Source of the DNA: Peteryoungia wuzhouensis
GTDB taxonomy: Bacteria; Pseudomonadota; Alphaproteobacteria; Rhizobiales; Rhizobiaceae
NCBI RefSeq assembly: GCF_003205195.1
Contig: NZ_QJRY01000007.1
Coordinates: 70,742-134,741, forward strand
Reading direction: 5' to 3'
DNA length: 64,000 nucleotides
Shown here: positions 54,904 to 63,111 of the stretch, piece after piece
Layout of the letters: every line of letters starts with the position of its first letter
Position numbering within the stretch: the stretch's first letter is position 1
Translations under genes and position numbers: made by a program
Notes under the pieces: model-generated
Told to the model about the DNA's origin: nothing
The model's database searches: none
What the model saw: the letters and a program-made list of their open reading frames with translations, nothing else

Positions 54904-56224
54904 GTTCGCCCTCGTGTGTCGCCAGCTTCGCCCGAAACTCGTCCAGTGCATCCGGCCCGCCCGCCGGGAAGTATCCGCCTCTTGCGCCCATCGGTGGGAA
55001 AGGCAGGAAGTTCGTCTCGTAGAAGCGCCGCCACGCCTGCATCATTTCGCTGTCGAGAGGCACGAACTCCATTGCATCCTTCAGTGCCTCGAAGCGCTGT
55101 TCGACGGTCACCGCAGACCTGTCGCGCGCCGCCTCATAGAGCTTTTTGACCATCGGATAACCGTCCGACATCCGCAGCCGCCGCTCCTCGTCCCGCTCGA
55201 ATGTCGGCGGAAAGACCGGCTCTCCGGCTTGGTCCAGGTGAATGCCCTTGCCGGCAAGATAGTCCCTGCCCCGCTGCGGGTTGGGAAATCGCGATGCTGT
55301 ATCCAGAACCCTCTGGCGATGATCCTCCGGCAGCTGCACCCGAAGAGGTGCCCGGAGCACACCGGCAACGCAGGCTGCCGCAAAGATCGGCCCCAGAACC
55401 GGCACCGCCACGCGCCCGCCCGGCAGCCTCGGTGCCGCGTCCTTGGCCAGCACCTGCACGCCCTCGAACTTCCTGTCCCGGAAATAGACGCCGATCGCCA
55501 CAGGCTTCACTCCGCTACGAACGCAATCGGCTAGGTAGGCATCCCGCAGCCGCTCCGCCTCTGCCCGCTCCTCGTCGGATAGCTTGGCAAACCACTGCGC
55601 CGCCCACTGCGTCGAGGAACCGGCCGCCCCCGGCCACTGGGTGCCGGAATAGGCCGGACGACTGCCCAGCTCCATCGCCTTCACTCGACGAAGGATCTGG
55701 CTCATGTCGACAGGCCGGCTTCCCTCTTCCTGCCCTAAGCCCGCGCTCGCGCCCTCTCTCTCTGTTACGGGTTCTCTTACTGGTTCCCTTACAAGGTTAC
55801 TGTCCAGATTCTGGACTCGGCTTTCGCCATTTTCTGGACTCGGCTCACCCGCATTTCTGGACACGGATCGCCGCTCTTGCCCGTGTCCAGTTTCTGGACT
55901 CGGTGCTTCGTTCTCTGGACTATTTTCCTGTGCCGAAAACCGTTCAAAATCAGGCTCAAAAGGGAAGTAATAGCGGGTGCGTTCCTGTTTCTGGCTGCCC
56001 TTCTGCCGGCGTTGTTCGCGGGCAATCAGACCCTTCTTTTCCAGTTCGTCCAGATAGACGTTGAGCGTCGATCGCGGCACCTCGCAATCGGCCGCCAGCG
56101 TGTCCTGTGAAGGGAAACAGCCATTGTCAGGGTGGTATCGGTCGCAGAGGTTCCACAGCACGACCTTGAGCGCTGGCTTGATGCCTCGCTGCTTGATCGC
56201 CCAGTTGGTGGCGTCGTGGCTCAT
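54890..56224 (-). CDS. Winged-helix replication/regulatory protein of the phage
   Basis: 444 residues. The N terminus is a winged helix (SQDTLAADCEVPRSTLNVYL near residue 39 is its recognition part), as in phage replication initiators. The middle region contains repeated SPENG-type residues, encoded by the repeated TTTCTGGACTCGG elements. Residues 170 to 444 hold a region rich in Arg, Pro and Gly of no known family. The order (methyltransferase, this gene, NusG-like) and the repeats suggest a replication initiator; another DNA-binding role cannot be excluded. Confidence 0.65.
   Translation of the reverse strand: MSHDATNWAIKQRGIKPALKVVLWNLCDRYHPDNGCFPSQDTLAADCEVPRSTLNVYLDELEKKGLIAREQRRQKGSQKQERTRYYFPFEPDFERFSAQENSPENEAPSPETGHGQERRSVSRNAGEPSPENGESRVQNLDSNLVREPVREPVTEREGASAGLGQEEGSRPVDMSQILRRVKAMELGSRPAYSGTQWPGAAGSSTQWAAQWFAKLSDEERAEAERLRDAYLADCVRSGVKPVAIGVYFRDRKFEGVQVLAKDAAPRLPGGRVAVPVLGPIFAAACVAGVLRAPLRVQLPEDHRQRVLDTASRFPNPQRGRDYLAGKGIHLDQAGEPVFPPTFERDEERRLRMSDGYPMVKKLYEAARDRSAVTVEQRFEALKDAMEFVPLDSEMMQAWRRFYETNFLPFPPMGARGGYFPAGGPDALDEFRAKLATHEGEHDAA
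55802..55920. repeat. Iteron-like repeat cluster inside the winged-helix gene
   Basis: Five copies of a TCTGGAC core occur at 55810, 55833, 55856, 55893 and 55914, most within a longer TTTCTGGACTCGG (the copy at 55854 has ACACGG). The spacing is 23, 23, 37 and 21 bases, near two helical turns. Two copies are also preceded by the inverted half GTCCAG, giving palindromes at 55802-55816 and 55885-55899. An A+T-richer stretch follows at 55921-55970. This is the arrangement of an origin with iterons inside its own initiator gene, as in lambda O. Confidence 0.6.
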
Positions 56225-58323
56225 TCAGCCGCCTCCCGCATCAAAACCAGCTCACCGCAGTTCGCAGCCACAATCGCGGCATAGGGATAGGGCGAGACGC
56301 TGTTGCCGCAGCAGCTGACCTGCACATCTTTCGGAAACGCGACGAAGTGCCTGGCCTCGCCTTTGCCCTGCCAGACACCGTCGATGACATAGTCGGGCGG
56401 AAAGCCTTGCGCGTTGAACAGCTCTCGCGGGGTCAGCATGCGCATGCCGATATCAACGATGACGATGGTCAGTCCGCCAATGGTGAGCGTCACGAATTCG
56501 CGTTCATCCCAGAAGCCATGCGCCCGCATGAAATCAGCCACCTCGCGCGCCCTGGCCTCCTGCTCGGGCCGGAAAGGCGGAATATCGAGCAAGGCCTCGA
56601 CATGGCCGAACCGGTCATTGACGGTGACCGTGTGGCAGGGTTCGTCATGCCGGGCCCCGTCGCCGGTCCCGTAGTATTTCGAGAAGAACGGCGCGACGAG
56701 CTGCGACTTGTTCCAGCCTGCCGTCGTCGTGCCCAGAGGCTCGTCGATCGCATGGCCGGTGCTGGTGCCGAACTGGCGGGCGATGAAGGCTGTAACCGGG
56801 CTCTGCTGGGCCCCGGTCGCAGTCACCGTCGACAGCGGCTCATCCGCCCCCCGGCCCGGATTGACGCCGCCGATCCGGCGGCTGTCATTGTTCTGTTGGG
56901 CAACAAAGGCCGTCGCGACTGCATGTTTCACGCCACCAGCTACGATGGTGCCCAATGGCTTTTCGATGTCGAGCGAGCGAGGTGCCTGCCCTTCCCGCTC
57001 CCCGTAACCCGTCTGCACCAGCGTGGGGACGATCACTGCATGCCGGTTTTCCGTCGTGATCGTGCGCAGAGGCTCGGCAACATCAGCTGAGCGATCATCA
57101 CTTCCCGCGCCCGGCCCATAGAATGCCGTCAGATGCGGCACTATCACCGCATTCTGGTCTTTGCCGCTGGCCGTGATCGTATGGTGAGGATCTTCGACAG
57201 AGCGTACGCCGCCGCCCTGCTGCGCATAGGTCAAGACAGGAGCGACCAGCGTCATTCCCGCGCCCCCGGCAGTGATCGTGTGCAGCGGCTCATCCGCGCC
57301 ATTGAATGGCTTCTGTGCATTCCTCATGGTCATGACATGCGGTGCTACCACCGCCTTCTCGCCCCGATGGGCCCCGGTGATGGTCCGCAGCGGCTCGTCG
57401 ATATCTTCTAGCCGAGCACCATGAGTGACATTCACGAGAAACGGCCGCTCGGCATCGAGCACGTAGCGCATCATGCCGCGCGCCACCCTGGCCATGGTAT
57501 TGTCGGCAAGCGGACGCACAGCCCGCAGATGGTGCTTTTCCCAGATCTCCGTCTTGCTGTCGAAGATCGAGGGGCAAGGCAGCGACCAGTCGATGATGGT
57601 ATAGGCGCCCGGCCAGGGCAGCTTCCGCCCCTCGATGACGTCCGCGCTCTTCGGGTCCCCATGGCTCGGCTCCGGCCAGACGATAGGCTTGCCGTCGAAG
57701 CGGATGACGACGAATAGCCGCTTGCGGATCGTCGGCGCGCCATAGTCGCAAGCCCTGAGTTCCCGCCATTCGATCCTTCCGCCCAACTTGCGGATCTTCT
57801 TGCACCAGGCCTCAAACGTCTGCCCGCGCCGGTCTGGACAGGGCATCAGCCCGCGCTCGGTTTCGATCAGCGGCCCCCAGTCCTTCCATTCCTCGACATT
57901 TTCCATCGTGACGACATCGACCTTGCCGCCGCTCTTCTGGATGCGCTCGATCCAGCCTGGAATGATCCAGGCAAGGTCGCGGATATTGCGCTCTACGGGC
58001 TTGCCGCCCTTGGCCTTGGAGAAGTGTTTGCAATCGGGCGAGAAGTGCATGAGGCCGATATGGCAGCCGCGCATATGGTCCAGCGGATCGACGTGGTAGA
58101 CGTTTTCCGACAGGTGTAGCGTCTCCGGATGGTTCGCCGCATGCAGTGCCAGCGCCGCCGGATTGTGGTTTATGGCGATATCGGGTGACCGCCCAAGCGC
58201 CATCTCGATCCCGGTCGACGCCCCGCCCCCGCCGGCAAAGCTGTCGACGATCAGCGGCCGACCATGCCAGAGCTTGAGAGCTGCGATCGGTGCGGCCGAT
58301 TCGAAAAGGGTTCGCATGTTCAC
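56221..58323 (-). CDS. DNA cytosine-5 methyltransferase of the phage
   Basis: 700 residues. Motif I is IVDSFAGGGGASTGIEMALG near residue 25; motif IV has the catalytic Cys in FSPDCKHFSKAKGG near 95 (an Asp replaces the usual Pro before the Cys); motif VI is VTMENVEEW near 138; motif VIII is YGAPTIRKRLFVV near 194; the C-terminal motif IX/X part is CCGNSVSPYPYAA near 676. Between VIII and IX lie about eight repeats with the pattern D-E-P-L-x-T-I-T, a long variable insert that may set target recognition. It protects phage DNA from host restriction or marks it. Confidence 0.88.
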   Translation of the reverse strand: MNMRTLFESAAPIAALKLWHGRPLIVDSFAGGGGASTGIEMALGRSPDIAINHNPAALALHAANHPETLHLSENVYHVDPLDHMRGCHIGLMHFSPDCKHFSKAKGGKPVERNIRDLAWIIPGWIERIQKSGGKVDVVTMENVEEWKDWGPLIETERGLMPCPDRRGQTFEAWCKKIRKLGGRIEWRELRACDYGAPTIRKRLFVVIRFDGKPIVWPEPSHGDPKSADVIEGRKLPWPGAYTIIDWSLPCPSIFDSKTEIWEKHHLRAVRPLADNTMARVARGMMRYVLDAERPFLVNVTHGARLEDIDEPLRTITGAHRGEKAVVAPHVMTMRNAQKPFNGADEPLHTITAGGAGMTLVAPVLTYAQQGGGVRSVEDPHHTITASGKDQNAVIVPHLTAFYGPGAGSDDRSADVAEPLRTITTENRHAVIVPTLVQTGYGEREGQAPRSLDIEKPLGTIVAGGVKHAVATAFVAQQNNDSRRIGGVNPGRGADEPLSTVTATGAQQSPVTAFIARQFGTSTGHAIDEPLGTTTAGWNKSQLVAPFFSKYYGTGDGARHDEPCHTVTVNDRFGHVEALLDIPPFRPEQEARAREVADFMRAHGFWDEREFVTLTIGGLTIVIVDIGMRMLTPRELFNAQGFPPDYVIDGVWQGKGEARHFVAFPKDVQVSCCGNSVSPYPYAAIVAANCGELVLMREAAE

Positions 58324-58628
58324 GCCCGCACCTCATGTTTCACGGCCGAATGTTTCACGTTGCCCGCACTGCAAGCCCTTGATTTCCCTTGCACCGGTGG
58401 CGCGCGATAGAAGCTGCGCAGATCCCGATCCATCCAGTCGCAGGCGGCAATCACCTTCGCTATGGACAGGTGATGCCCACCCATCAGCCGGGAGAAGTCG
58501 GAGCTGGTCACGCCCGCGTCTGCGGCCATCTCCGCCTGGCTTCGCCCGTCGCTGAAGGCTGCACTGCGCAGCGCCAGCCGGAAGGCAAACCAGTCGAATT
58601 GCGCAAGGCTGCTGTCAGCGTCGCTCAT
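58320..58628 (-). CDS. Small HTH protein
   Basis: 102 residues with a helix-turn-helix pattern (SQAEMAADAGVTSSDFSRLM near residue 30). The C-terminal end is encoded by two direct copies of TGTTTCACG. The ATG at 58628 overlaps the stop of the preceding gene, and the stop overlaps the methyltransferase start. It is likely a regulator of the early genes. Confidence 0.6.
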   Translation of the reverse strand: MSDADSSLAQFDWFAFRLALRSAAFSDGRSQAEMAADAGVTSSDFSRLMGGHHLSIAKVIAACDWMDRDLRSFYRAPPVQGKSRACSAGNVKHSAVKHEVRA

Positions 58629-58918
58629 GCCGCGCTCCTTTGGTGGATGTAGGGGTTGATTTCCATCGACAGCCAAAGCGCGGTGCGCTCGTCCAACGTC
58701 ACCTTGTGGCTGCAGCGGGCGGCCTGGCGGAGCGTTTCGACCGAGAGCCCGGCCGCCTTGGCCAGCCGCCGCTCCTCCTCGTGCTCCGCCGCCTTGCGCG
58801 GTCCATCCAGCTTGCGCTGGCTGACCGGCAGCGATGCGCCAGAGACACCGGCATAAACCACGTGTGCCTGCAGGAAGAGCGCCAGCATTTGAGGACCGAA
58901 TTCGAGACGGGATGTCAT
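58625..58918 (-). CDS. Small phage early protein
   Basis: 97 residues, starting at the ATG at 58918 that overlaps the stop of the methylase-like gene. The region LAKAAGLSVETLRQAARCSH near residue 52 could be a helix-turn-helix. Function unknown. Confidence 0.55.
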   Translation of the reverse strand: MTSRLEFGPQMLALFLQAHVVYAGVSGASLPVSQRKLDGPRKAAEHEEERRLAKAAGLSVETLRQAARCSHKVTLDERTALWLSMEINPYIHQRSAA

Positions 58919-60333
58919 GCCGCCACCGCCTTGTGTGCGTCGCCAGCCCATGCCCAGCCGTCCTCAAGGCGGTGCACGCGCCCCTCTCCGGCCAGCCGGT
59001 TGATGATTTCGCAGGCCGTCGAATCCCGCACGCCAATGGCAATGCGCAAATCGCGCGCCTCAAAGGTGGCAGGTGTGTCGCGGATCCAGCCAAGAGCCGC
59101 GTCCATGACCTCGCTCACCCGCTCGTCCAGCGTCTTGCGCTGCGTCGTGCGGGTGAAATCCTCCTCCGCCTCGGCAAAGGTCAAAGGTGAGACATGCGTC
59201 CCCTCGCCCGGCGCCAGCGGCTCGGCGGTTTCGAACCGTTTCCAGTCAATCCGGATCACCTCGGGAAAGCCCTGGCCATAGCTGCCGTCGAGGTTTCGCT
59301 CCCAGATGAACCAGGCCGTGTTCATCTGACTGGAAGCCTTGTTTCCCTCCCATCCGTCGCGATGCATCATCGGCAGGCGGCGGGTGAAGACATAGATCCG
59401 GCTCGGTGGGTTTTCGTCCATGACGAAGCAACGGTCGGCATCGTCGAAGCCGGCCAGAAAGTTCAGATTGAGCAGCATCGCAATCTTGCCCGGCCGGTGC
59501 GTCCGGATCGCGTGGGCAATATAGGCGTTCGCCACGCCATAGGGCGGGTTGGTGACGATGTCGGGTCCATGAGACCAGAGTGCACTTGGCCCCTGCGAAA
59601 GCAGAAAATCCCCCACCCCCTGCGGCTCGCCATGCTGGGTGACCGTACCGCGATCGACCAGGTCGGAAATCGCCACCTCATAACCCGCCGCCTCAAGCGG
59701 CCGCAGGATGGCGCCACGGCCGACACTGGGCTCGACCACACCGAGACCAAAGCTTTCAAGCGCGAGCAGAACCCGCATCGCCTCGATCGGCGTCTCGTAG
59801 AGATCGTCGCCCCGCTCATCCTTCGTCGCGGTCTTGGTGCCGATCGCATGACCGGCCGCGTTCTTCACGCTGGCCCGGCTGGGGTCCAGCCCCTCCTCAA
59901 TCCGCGCTTCGACGACACGGTCGATAAAGCCGGGTTCCGCGCGTTCGGCATCGCGGATCTGTCGCGCCGCGTGCAGGCGCTGGCTATCCAGCCCAACATC
60001 TTCGAGGCGAAAACCCTTATCGTCTGAAATGGTTTTCGGCCGACCACCCTTTGAGATGGCGCCCTTGGCTTGCGCTTCGTCGACCGCGTCGGCCATCCGG
60101 CAGTAGCAGATGCTTTCGATTTTAAGCGCGTCGGCCTGCATCCGCTTGGCCTTGTCAATCAGGTCTCGGCTGACCTTGACCCGGCTCGCATAACCGCCCG
60201 CCGCCTTTGCTTGGGCATAGGCGGCGGACGACAGCATCAAGGCCGCCTGCACGTCGCCAGCATCGAGATGCGCCCGCGCACGTTCGATCGTGGCAACCAG
60301 TTCCGAGGATTCGAGAACGGCTAGCGAATTCAT
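58915..60333 (-). CDS. Phage DNA methylase-like protein, N6-adenine type
   Basis: 472 residues. Motif I is VEPSVGRGAILRPLEAAGYE near residue 203 and motif IV is VTNPPYGVANAYIAHA near 260 (NPPY), so the SAM-dependent fold is clear. The N-terminal 180 residues are a separate helical region (SLAVLESSELVATIERARA) and the C-terminal end has a winged-helix-like part. Start: the ATG at 60333 overlaps the preceding stop. It may methylate phage DNA or carry a nuclease-free host-mimic methylase role. Confidence 0.75.
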   Translation of the reverse strand: MNSLAVLESSELVATIERARAHLDAGDVQAALMLSSAAYAQAKAAGGYASRVKVSRDLIDKAKRMQADALKIESICYCRMADAVDEAQAKGAISKGGRPKTISDDKGFRLEDVGLDSQRLHAARQIRDAERAEPGFIDRVVEARIEEGLDPSRASVKNAAGHAIGTKTATKDERGDDLYETPIEAMRVLLALESFGLGVVEPSVGRGAILRPLEAAGYEVAISDLVDRGTVTQHGEPQGVGDFLLSQGPSALWSHGPDIVTNPPYGVANAYIAHAIRTHRPGKIAMLLNLNFLAGFDDADRCFVMDENPPSRIYVFTRRLPMMHRDGWEGNKASSQMNTAWFIWERNLDGSYGQGFPEVIRIDWKRFETAEPLAPGEGTHVSPLTFAEAEEDFTRTTQRKTLDERVSEVMDAALGWIRDTPATFEARDLRIAIGVRDSTACEIINRLAGEGRVHRLEDGWAWAGDAHKAVAA

Positions 60334-60539
60334 CACCGCCCCCTGTCTGCTTCATCGAGCAGCGCGCAGACAACAGCTTCGCTCACATCGAGTTTTTCGG
60401 CGATGCAGAAGGTCGACAGGTGCTCGACATGGAACAGGCGCAACACACGCTCCATTCGCGCCTGCTTGGCCAGCAGAATTTGCCAATGGAAGACTTTCGA
60501 CACGAAAAGCGGTGCGGTCCCTGCGGATGCGTCCGTCAT
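60333..60539 (-). CDS. Small helix-turn-helix-like protein
   Basis: 68 residues. LSTFCIAEKLDVSEAVVCAL near residue 41 resembles a helix-turn-helix. It ends exactly at the start of the methylase gene and starts within the stop of the preceding gene. Function unknown. Confidence 0.5.
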   Translation of the reverse strand: MTDASAGTAPLFVSKVFHWQILLAKQARMERVLRLFHVEHLSTFCIAEKLDVSEAVVCALLDEADRGR

Positions 60540-60808
60540 GCCCCGTCCCCCTCGTCTTGAGGTGCAGGCTTCGCATACCCTGTCGCTTCCTTCGTCCAGA
60601 AAACCGCCGCAATCTTTGATCGATCCGAGCAGGCACGCTCGGCAATGATTGCCTCACCCCGCGCCGCAAACTCGGCCTCGCAGGTAAACATCGCCCGGTG
60701 CGCGGCCCACTGCGTCGGCAGATCCGTCGCTCGCCGCCCGGCGCCACAGACCGGGCAGGACGTGCGGGTGCCAAGGAAATCGATGAGGCAGACCAGCGTG
60801 CCGCTCAT
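60536..60808 (-). CDS. Small phage protein with CPVCG zinc motif
   Basis: 90 residues. TSCPVCGAGRRATDLPTQWA near residue 17 has a CxxC pair, and the later CEAEF and ACSDR supply two more cysteines (near 43 and 60), so a zinc site is possible. The ATG is at 60808. Unknown role; overlaps both neighbours. Confidence 0.55.
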   Translation of the reverse strand: MSGTLVCLIDFLGTRTSCPVCGAGRRATDLPTQWAAHRAMFTCEAEFAARGEAIIAERACSDRSKIAAVFWTKEATGYAKPAPQDEGDGA

Positions 60809-61041
60809 GGCCGGTTCTCCTGCCAGACCTGGTCGACCATCTTGCCCCGGTTCTTTTCGGCTGCCCGCTTCTGTCGAAAGCCAAAGGCGTCGCGATGGCG
60901 GTTTACTCGCCCGCTCACCTGCCCTTTTGTCTTTCCAAGCGCCTCGGCGATCTCTTCCTCGGTCGCCCCGGCGAACCAGAGCGTCTTCAATGCGGCGGCA
61001 TCCGCCGTCGACCATCCGGGGGCGAGGTGGTTGGCGTTCAT
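60805..61041 (-). CDS. GcrA-like small DNA-binding protein
   Basis: 78 residues, with WSTADAAALKTLWFAGATEE near residue 10 followed by EIAEALGKTKGQVSGRVNRH near 30. This follows the pattern of the N-terminal helix-turn-helix of GcrA, the cell-cycle regulator that works with CcrM methylation in alphaproteobacteria. The rest of GcrA is missing. It is embedded in the early operon with start/stop overlaps. Confidence 0.6.
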   Translation of the reverse strand: MNANHLAPGWSTADAAALKTLWFAGATEEEIAEALGKTKGQVSGRVNRHRDAFGFRQKRAAEKNRGKMVDQVWQENRP

Positions 61042-61253
61042 CCCCTTGCCCCCTTGCGTGCGAAAACAATGATGCCGCCAAAATCCCGCCCCTGAATGCC
61101 CGTCAGGCGGCGCCAGTCGCGCTTGTTCAGTGTTGCTTTCTCGATATCCGCCATGGCCATCAGCTCGACGCCGCGCACAACAGGCAATGCCGCGCGTTCG
61201 ATCACGCGGGCGGGCTCAAGATTGGCGATGAGGTCAACAGGATGAACGCTCAC
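61038..61253 (-). CDS. Small phage early protein, unknown
   Basis: 71 residues, starting MSVHPVDLIANLEPARVIER. No motif was recognised. The coupling to both neighbours by four-base overlaps suggests it is translated. Confidence 0.5.
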   Translation of the reverse strand: MSVHPVDLIANLEPARVIERAALPVVRGVELMAMADIEKATLNKRDWRRLTGIQGRDFGGIIVFARKGARG

Positions 61254-61714
61254 GCCCCACCCCCGATCTTGCCCTCGACGGCGGCGATCTGGGCTTTCAG
61301 TTCCGCCAACTGTTCCATCAGGTCGCGCTTTTCGCGCGCATCCAGCCGCCCGTCGTCCAGCGCCTCGATCGCCAGCCGTGTTACGTCTCCGGCTTCGGCG
61401 TTCAGCGCCGAGATGTCGCGATGGGTCAGCCCCGTTTCCGGCTCAGGCACATCCTCGCGCACCAGGCGATAGCCGAGCAGCTTGGCCATCGCCTCGACGA
61501 TGACCGGCGATCCGCCCTCGATGTCCGCTTCCAGCGCAACGTCGATCGGCATGAACGAGGCCATGTGTTCGTCGCTGGCCAGCCCGTATTTCGAGATCTG
61601 CCCCTGGCGAACGCGGGTCACATGCTCGAAAGCATCGGAGCCGCCGGCGCGCGTCACCGAAAGCCGCGTCGCGGCCTTCAAGGTCTTCAGGTCTTTGTCG
61701 GAAACAGCGCGCAC
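61250..61714 (-). CDS. Phage regulatory protein, CII-like
   Basis: 154 residues. The N-terminal half resembles phage CII-type activator proteins: LKAATRLSVTRAGGSDAFEH near residue 11 and VTRVRQGQISKYGLASDEHM near 32. The C-terminal half is helical (AREKRDLMEQLAELKAQIAA). A role in controlling the lysis-lysogeny switch is plausible. About 90 bases separate it from the gene upstream. Confidence 0.6.
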   Translation of the reverse strand: MRAVSDKDLKTLKAATRLSVTRAGGSDAFEHVTRVRQGQISKYGLASDEHMASFMPIDVALEADIEGGSPVIVEAMAKLLGYRLVREDVPEPETGLTHRDISALNAEAGDVTRLAIEALDDGRLDAREKRDLMEQLAELKAQIAAVEGKIGGGA

Positions 61715-61806
61715 GAAAACCCCCTCGCAAAGTCAAGGAATCAAGCTTCAAAACTCATTCGGTGATGGCTGGCCTCACGCCGCGTAAGGTGCCGGCATGG
61801 TTCAGG

Positions 61807-62154
61807 TCATGGAGGCCCGCATGCACAAGGCGCAAACACGGCATGACGGGCGGGCGGCGCAACCGCAACACCGCCCGCCCGTCCGCCACAACCAGCCAGC
61901 GCGGGTACGGGCGCGCGGCCGGATCGGGAATAGAAAGCGCCCGGAGCAGTCCGCTGGAACGCCGGCACATGGCCAGGCATCCCGCTCCGGGCAGTTGGCC
62001 GGGCCGACTGGAAGAAGCCGCGCACCAGGGAACGCAAATCAGGTCCTGCCGCGACGTCAGCGCGGTCATTGGCGGCGACTGCAAACATCCGCCGCAGCAG
62101 GGCTCTTGCCGATGCCATCACCGTGCCATCGGAAGGGAAAAGAGGCGCGCTCAT
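61807..62154 (-). CDS. Unknown protein coupled to the Cro-like gene
   Basis: 115 residues from the ATG at 62154, which overlaps the stop of the Cro-like gene and has GGAGGC upstream. The product is Arg/Pro/Ala-rich with no motif, so it may be unstructured or the frame may be a by-product. Competing frames on the other strand have no coupling. Confidence 0.45.
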   Translation of the reverse strand: MSAPLFPSDGTVMASARALLRRMFAVAANDRADVAAGPDLRSLVRGFFQSARPTARSGMPGHVPAFQRTAPGAFYSRSGRAPVPALAGCGGRAGGVAVAPPARHAVFAPCACGPP

Positions 62155-62348
62155 TCGGCAGCCTCCTGTGTTTCATCAATCGCTGTCAGGATCTTCTGAC
62201 GTGTCGAATAGCGAGGCTCACGTCCCGCTCGAAGCTGGAAGACGAAAAGCGGATCGCCAGCAAAACGCTTCCCAAACTGAGTTGGGCTCATTTCCCGGCT
62301 TTCCAGATAACCTTCAATCTTGGCTCGAAAGGTCTCGATGTCTGACAT
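62151..62348 (-). CDS. Cro-like regulatory protein
   Basis: 65 residues from the ATG at 62348 (MSDIETFRAKIEGYLESREM), preceded by GGAG. LESREMSPTQFGKRFAGDPL near residue 15 has a helix-turn-helix pattern. It starts the leftward early operon next to the divergent repressor gene, as cro does. The operators overlap its promoter region. Confidence 0.7.
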   Translation of the reverse strand: MSDIETFRAKIEGYLESREMSPTQFGKRFAGDPLFVFQLRAGREPRYSTRQKILTAIDETQEAAE

Positions 62349-62358
62349 CGCAGACTCC

Positions 62359-62396
62359 AATAGGACTATCACTATTTTGATAGGTATATTCCTATT
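62359..62396. promoter_or_regulatory. Left operator pair beside the repressor gene
   Basis: Two 18-bp sites on a 20-bp period: AATAGG-N6-ACTATT at 62359-62376 (one mismatch) and GATAGG-N6-CCTATT at 62379-62396. Both fit ATAGG-N6-CCTAT with twofold symmetry. They lie between the repressor and Cro-like starts, where the S24-type repressor would bind. Confidence 0.7.
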
Positions 62397-62409
62397 CGCC
62401 AGATGTCAA
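62381..62409 (-). promoter_or_regulatory. Promoter of the leftward early operon
   Basis: On the minus strand a perfect -35 TTGACA lies at 62409-62404. The -10 is weak (TACCTA at spacer 17 or TATACC at spacer 15), inside the operator at 62379-62396. Repressor bound there would block it. Confidence 0.5.
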
Positions 62410-62430
62410 TTCCTATGCAAGGGAATTCCC

Positions 62431-63111
62431 ATGGACATCATTCGCAAAACCCTCAAGAAGCGGATCGAAGAGCGCAACCTCACCTACAAGGAGGTCTCCG
62501 AGCGCATTGGCCGAAATCCGGCATATATCCAGCAATTTCTCGAACGGAATGTGCCGGCGCACCTCAAGGAAGCCGACCGCGAAAAGCTGGCAGACTTGCT
62601 GGATATACCGGAGGATCAGTTGGGCGGAAAAAAGCTAACCAACGCTGCGCCCGAAAAATCGAAAATGATCCCCGAGATTGATCTCGTGGCAGGACTTGGC
62701 GGCGGTGGACTGGCCACCATTGAGATGTCGAGCCATAACGGAATCTCATTCGCGCGGGAGGCAATCCGCGATTATTGGCAGCTGCCAGAACGCGTCTTAA
62801 ATCGAATGGGCTTGCAGCCGTCGGCGGTCGCTTGCTTCCCAGCACAGGGCGACTCGATGCACCCGACCATTTGCGACGGCGACATCGTGTTCATCGATAC
62901 CCGACACCGCGTACCCTCCCCGCCTGGTGTGTATGCGCTAGCAGATGAGTTCGGCGGCGTTGTCGTAAAACGGCTTGAAGTGGCGTCTCGCCCAGGAGAA
63001 GATCCGATCCGAGTTCGCGTATCGTCCGACAACCCAAGGCACACCGATCGAGAACTGACACTCGACGAGATCCACATCATCGGTCGCTTCGTGGGACGCT
63101 TCACAACATGA
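62431..63111 (+). CDS. Phage repressor, XRE/S24 LexA-like
   Basis: 226 residues. The N-terminal helix-turn-helix is LTYKEVSERIGRNPAYIQQF near residue 17. The C-terminal S24 peptidase-like domain has PAQGDSMHPTICDGDIVFID near residue 137 (catalytic Ser) and VYALADEFGGVVVKRLEV near 168 (catalytic Lys), so self-cleavage after DNA damage is likely. It maintains lysogeny. It is divergent from the Cro-like gene and overlaps the following gene by four bases. Confidence 0.9.
   Translation: MDIIRKTLKKRIEERNLTYKEVSERIGRNPAYIQQFLERNVPAHLKEADREKLADLLDIPEDQLGGKKLTNAAPEKSKMIPEIDLVAGLGGGGLATIEMSSHNGISFAREAIRDYWQLPERVLNRMGLQPSAVACFPAQGDSMHPTICDGDIVFIDTRHRVPSPPGVYALADEFGGVVVKRLEVASRPGEDPIRVRVSSDNPRHTDRELTLDEIHIIGRFVGRFTT

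Noticed and set aside
56347-57090. A 247-codon plus-strand frame opposite the cytosine methyltransferase
   Set aside because: The methyltransferase motifs are clear on the other strand; this frame is a shadow.
61797-62345. A 182-codon plus-strand frame in the early region
   Set aside because: It lies opposite the coupled early genes, lacks a ribosome binding site and has biased Arg/Gln composition.
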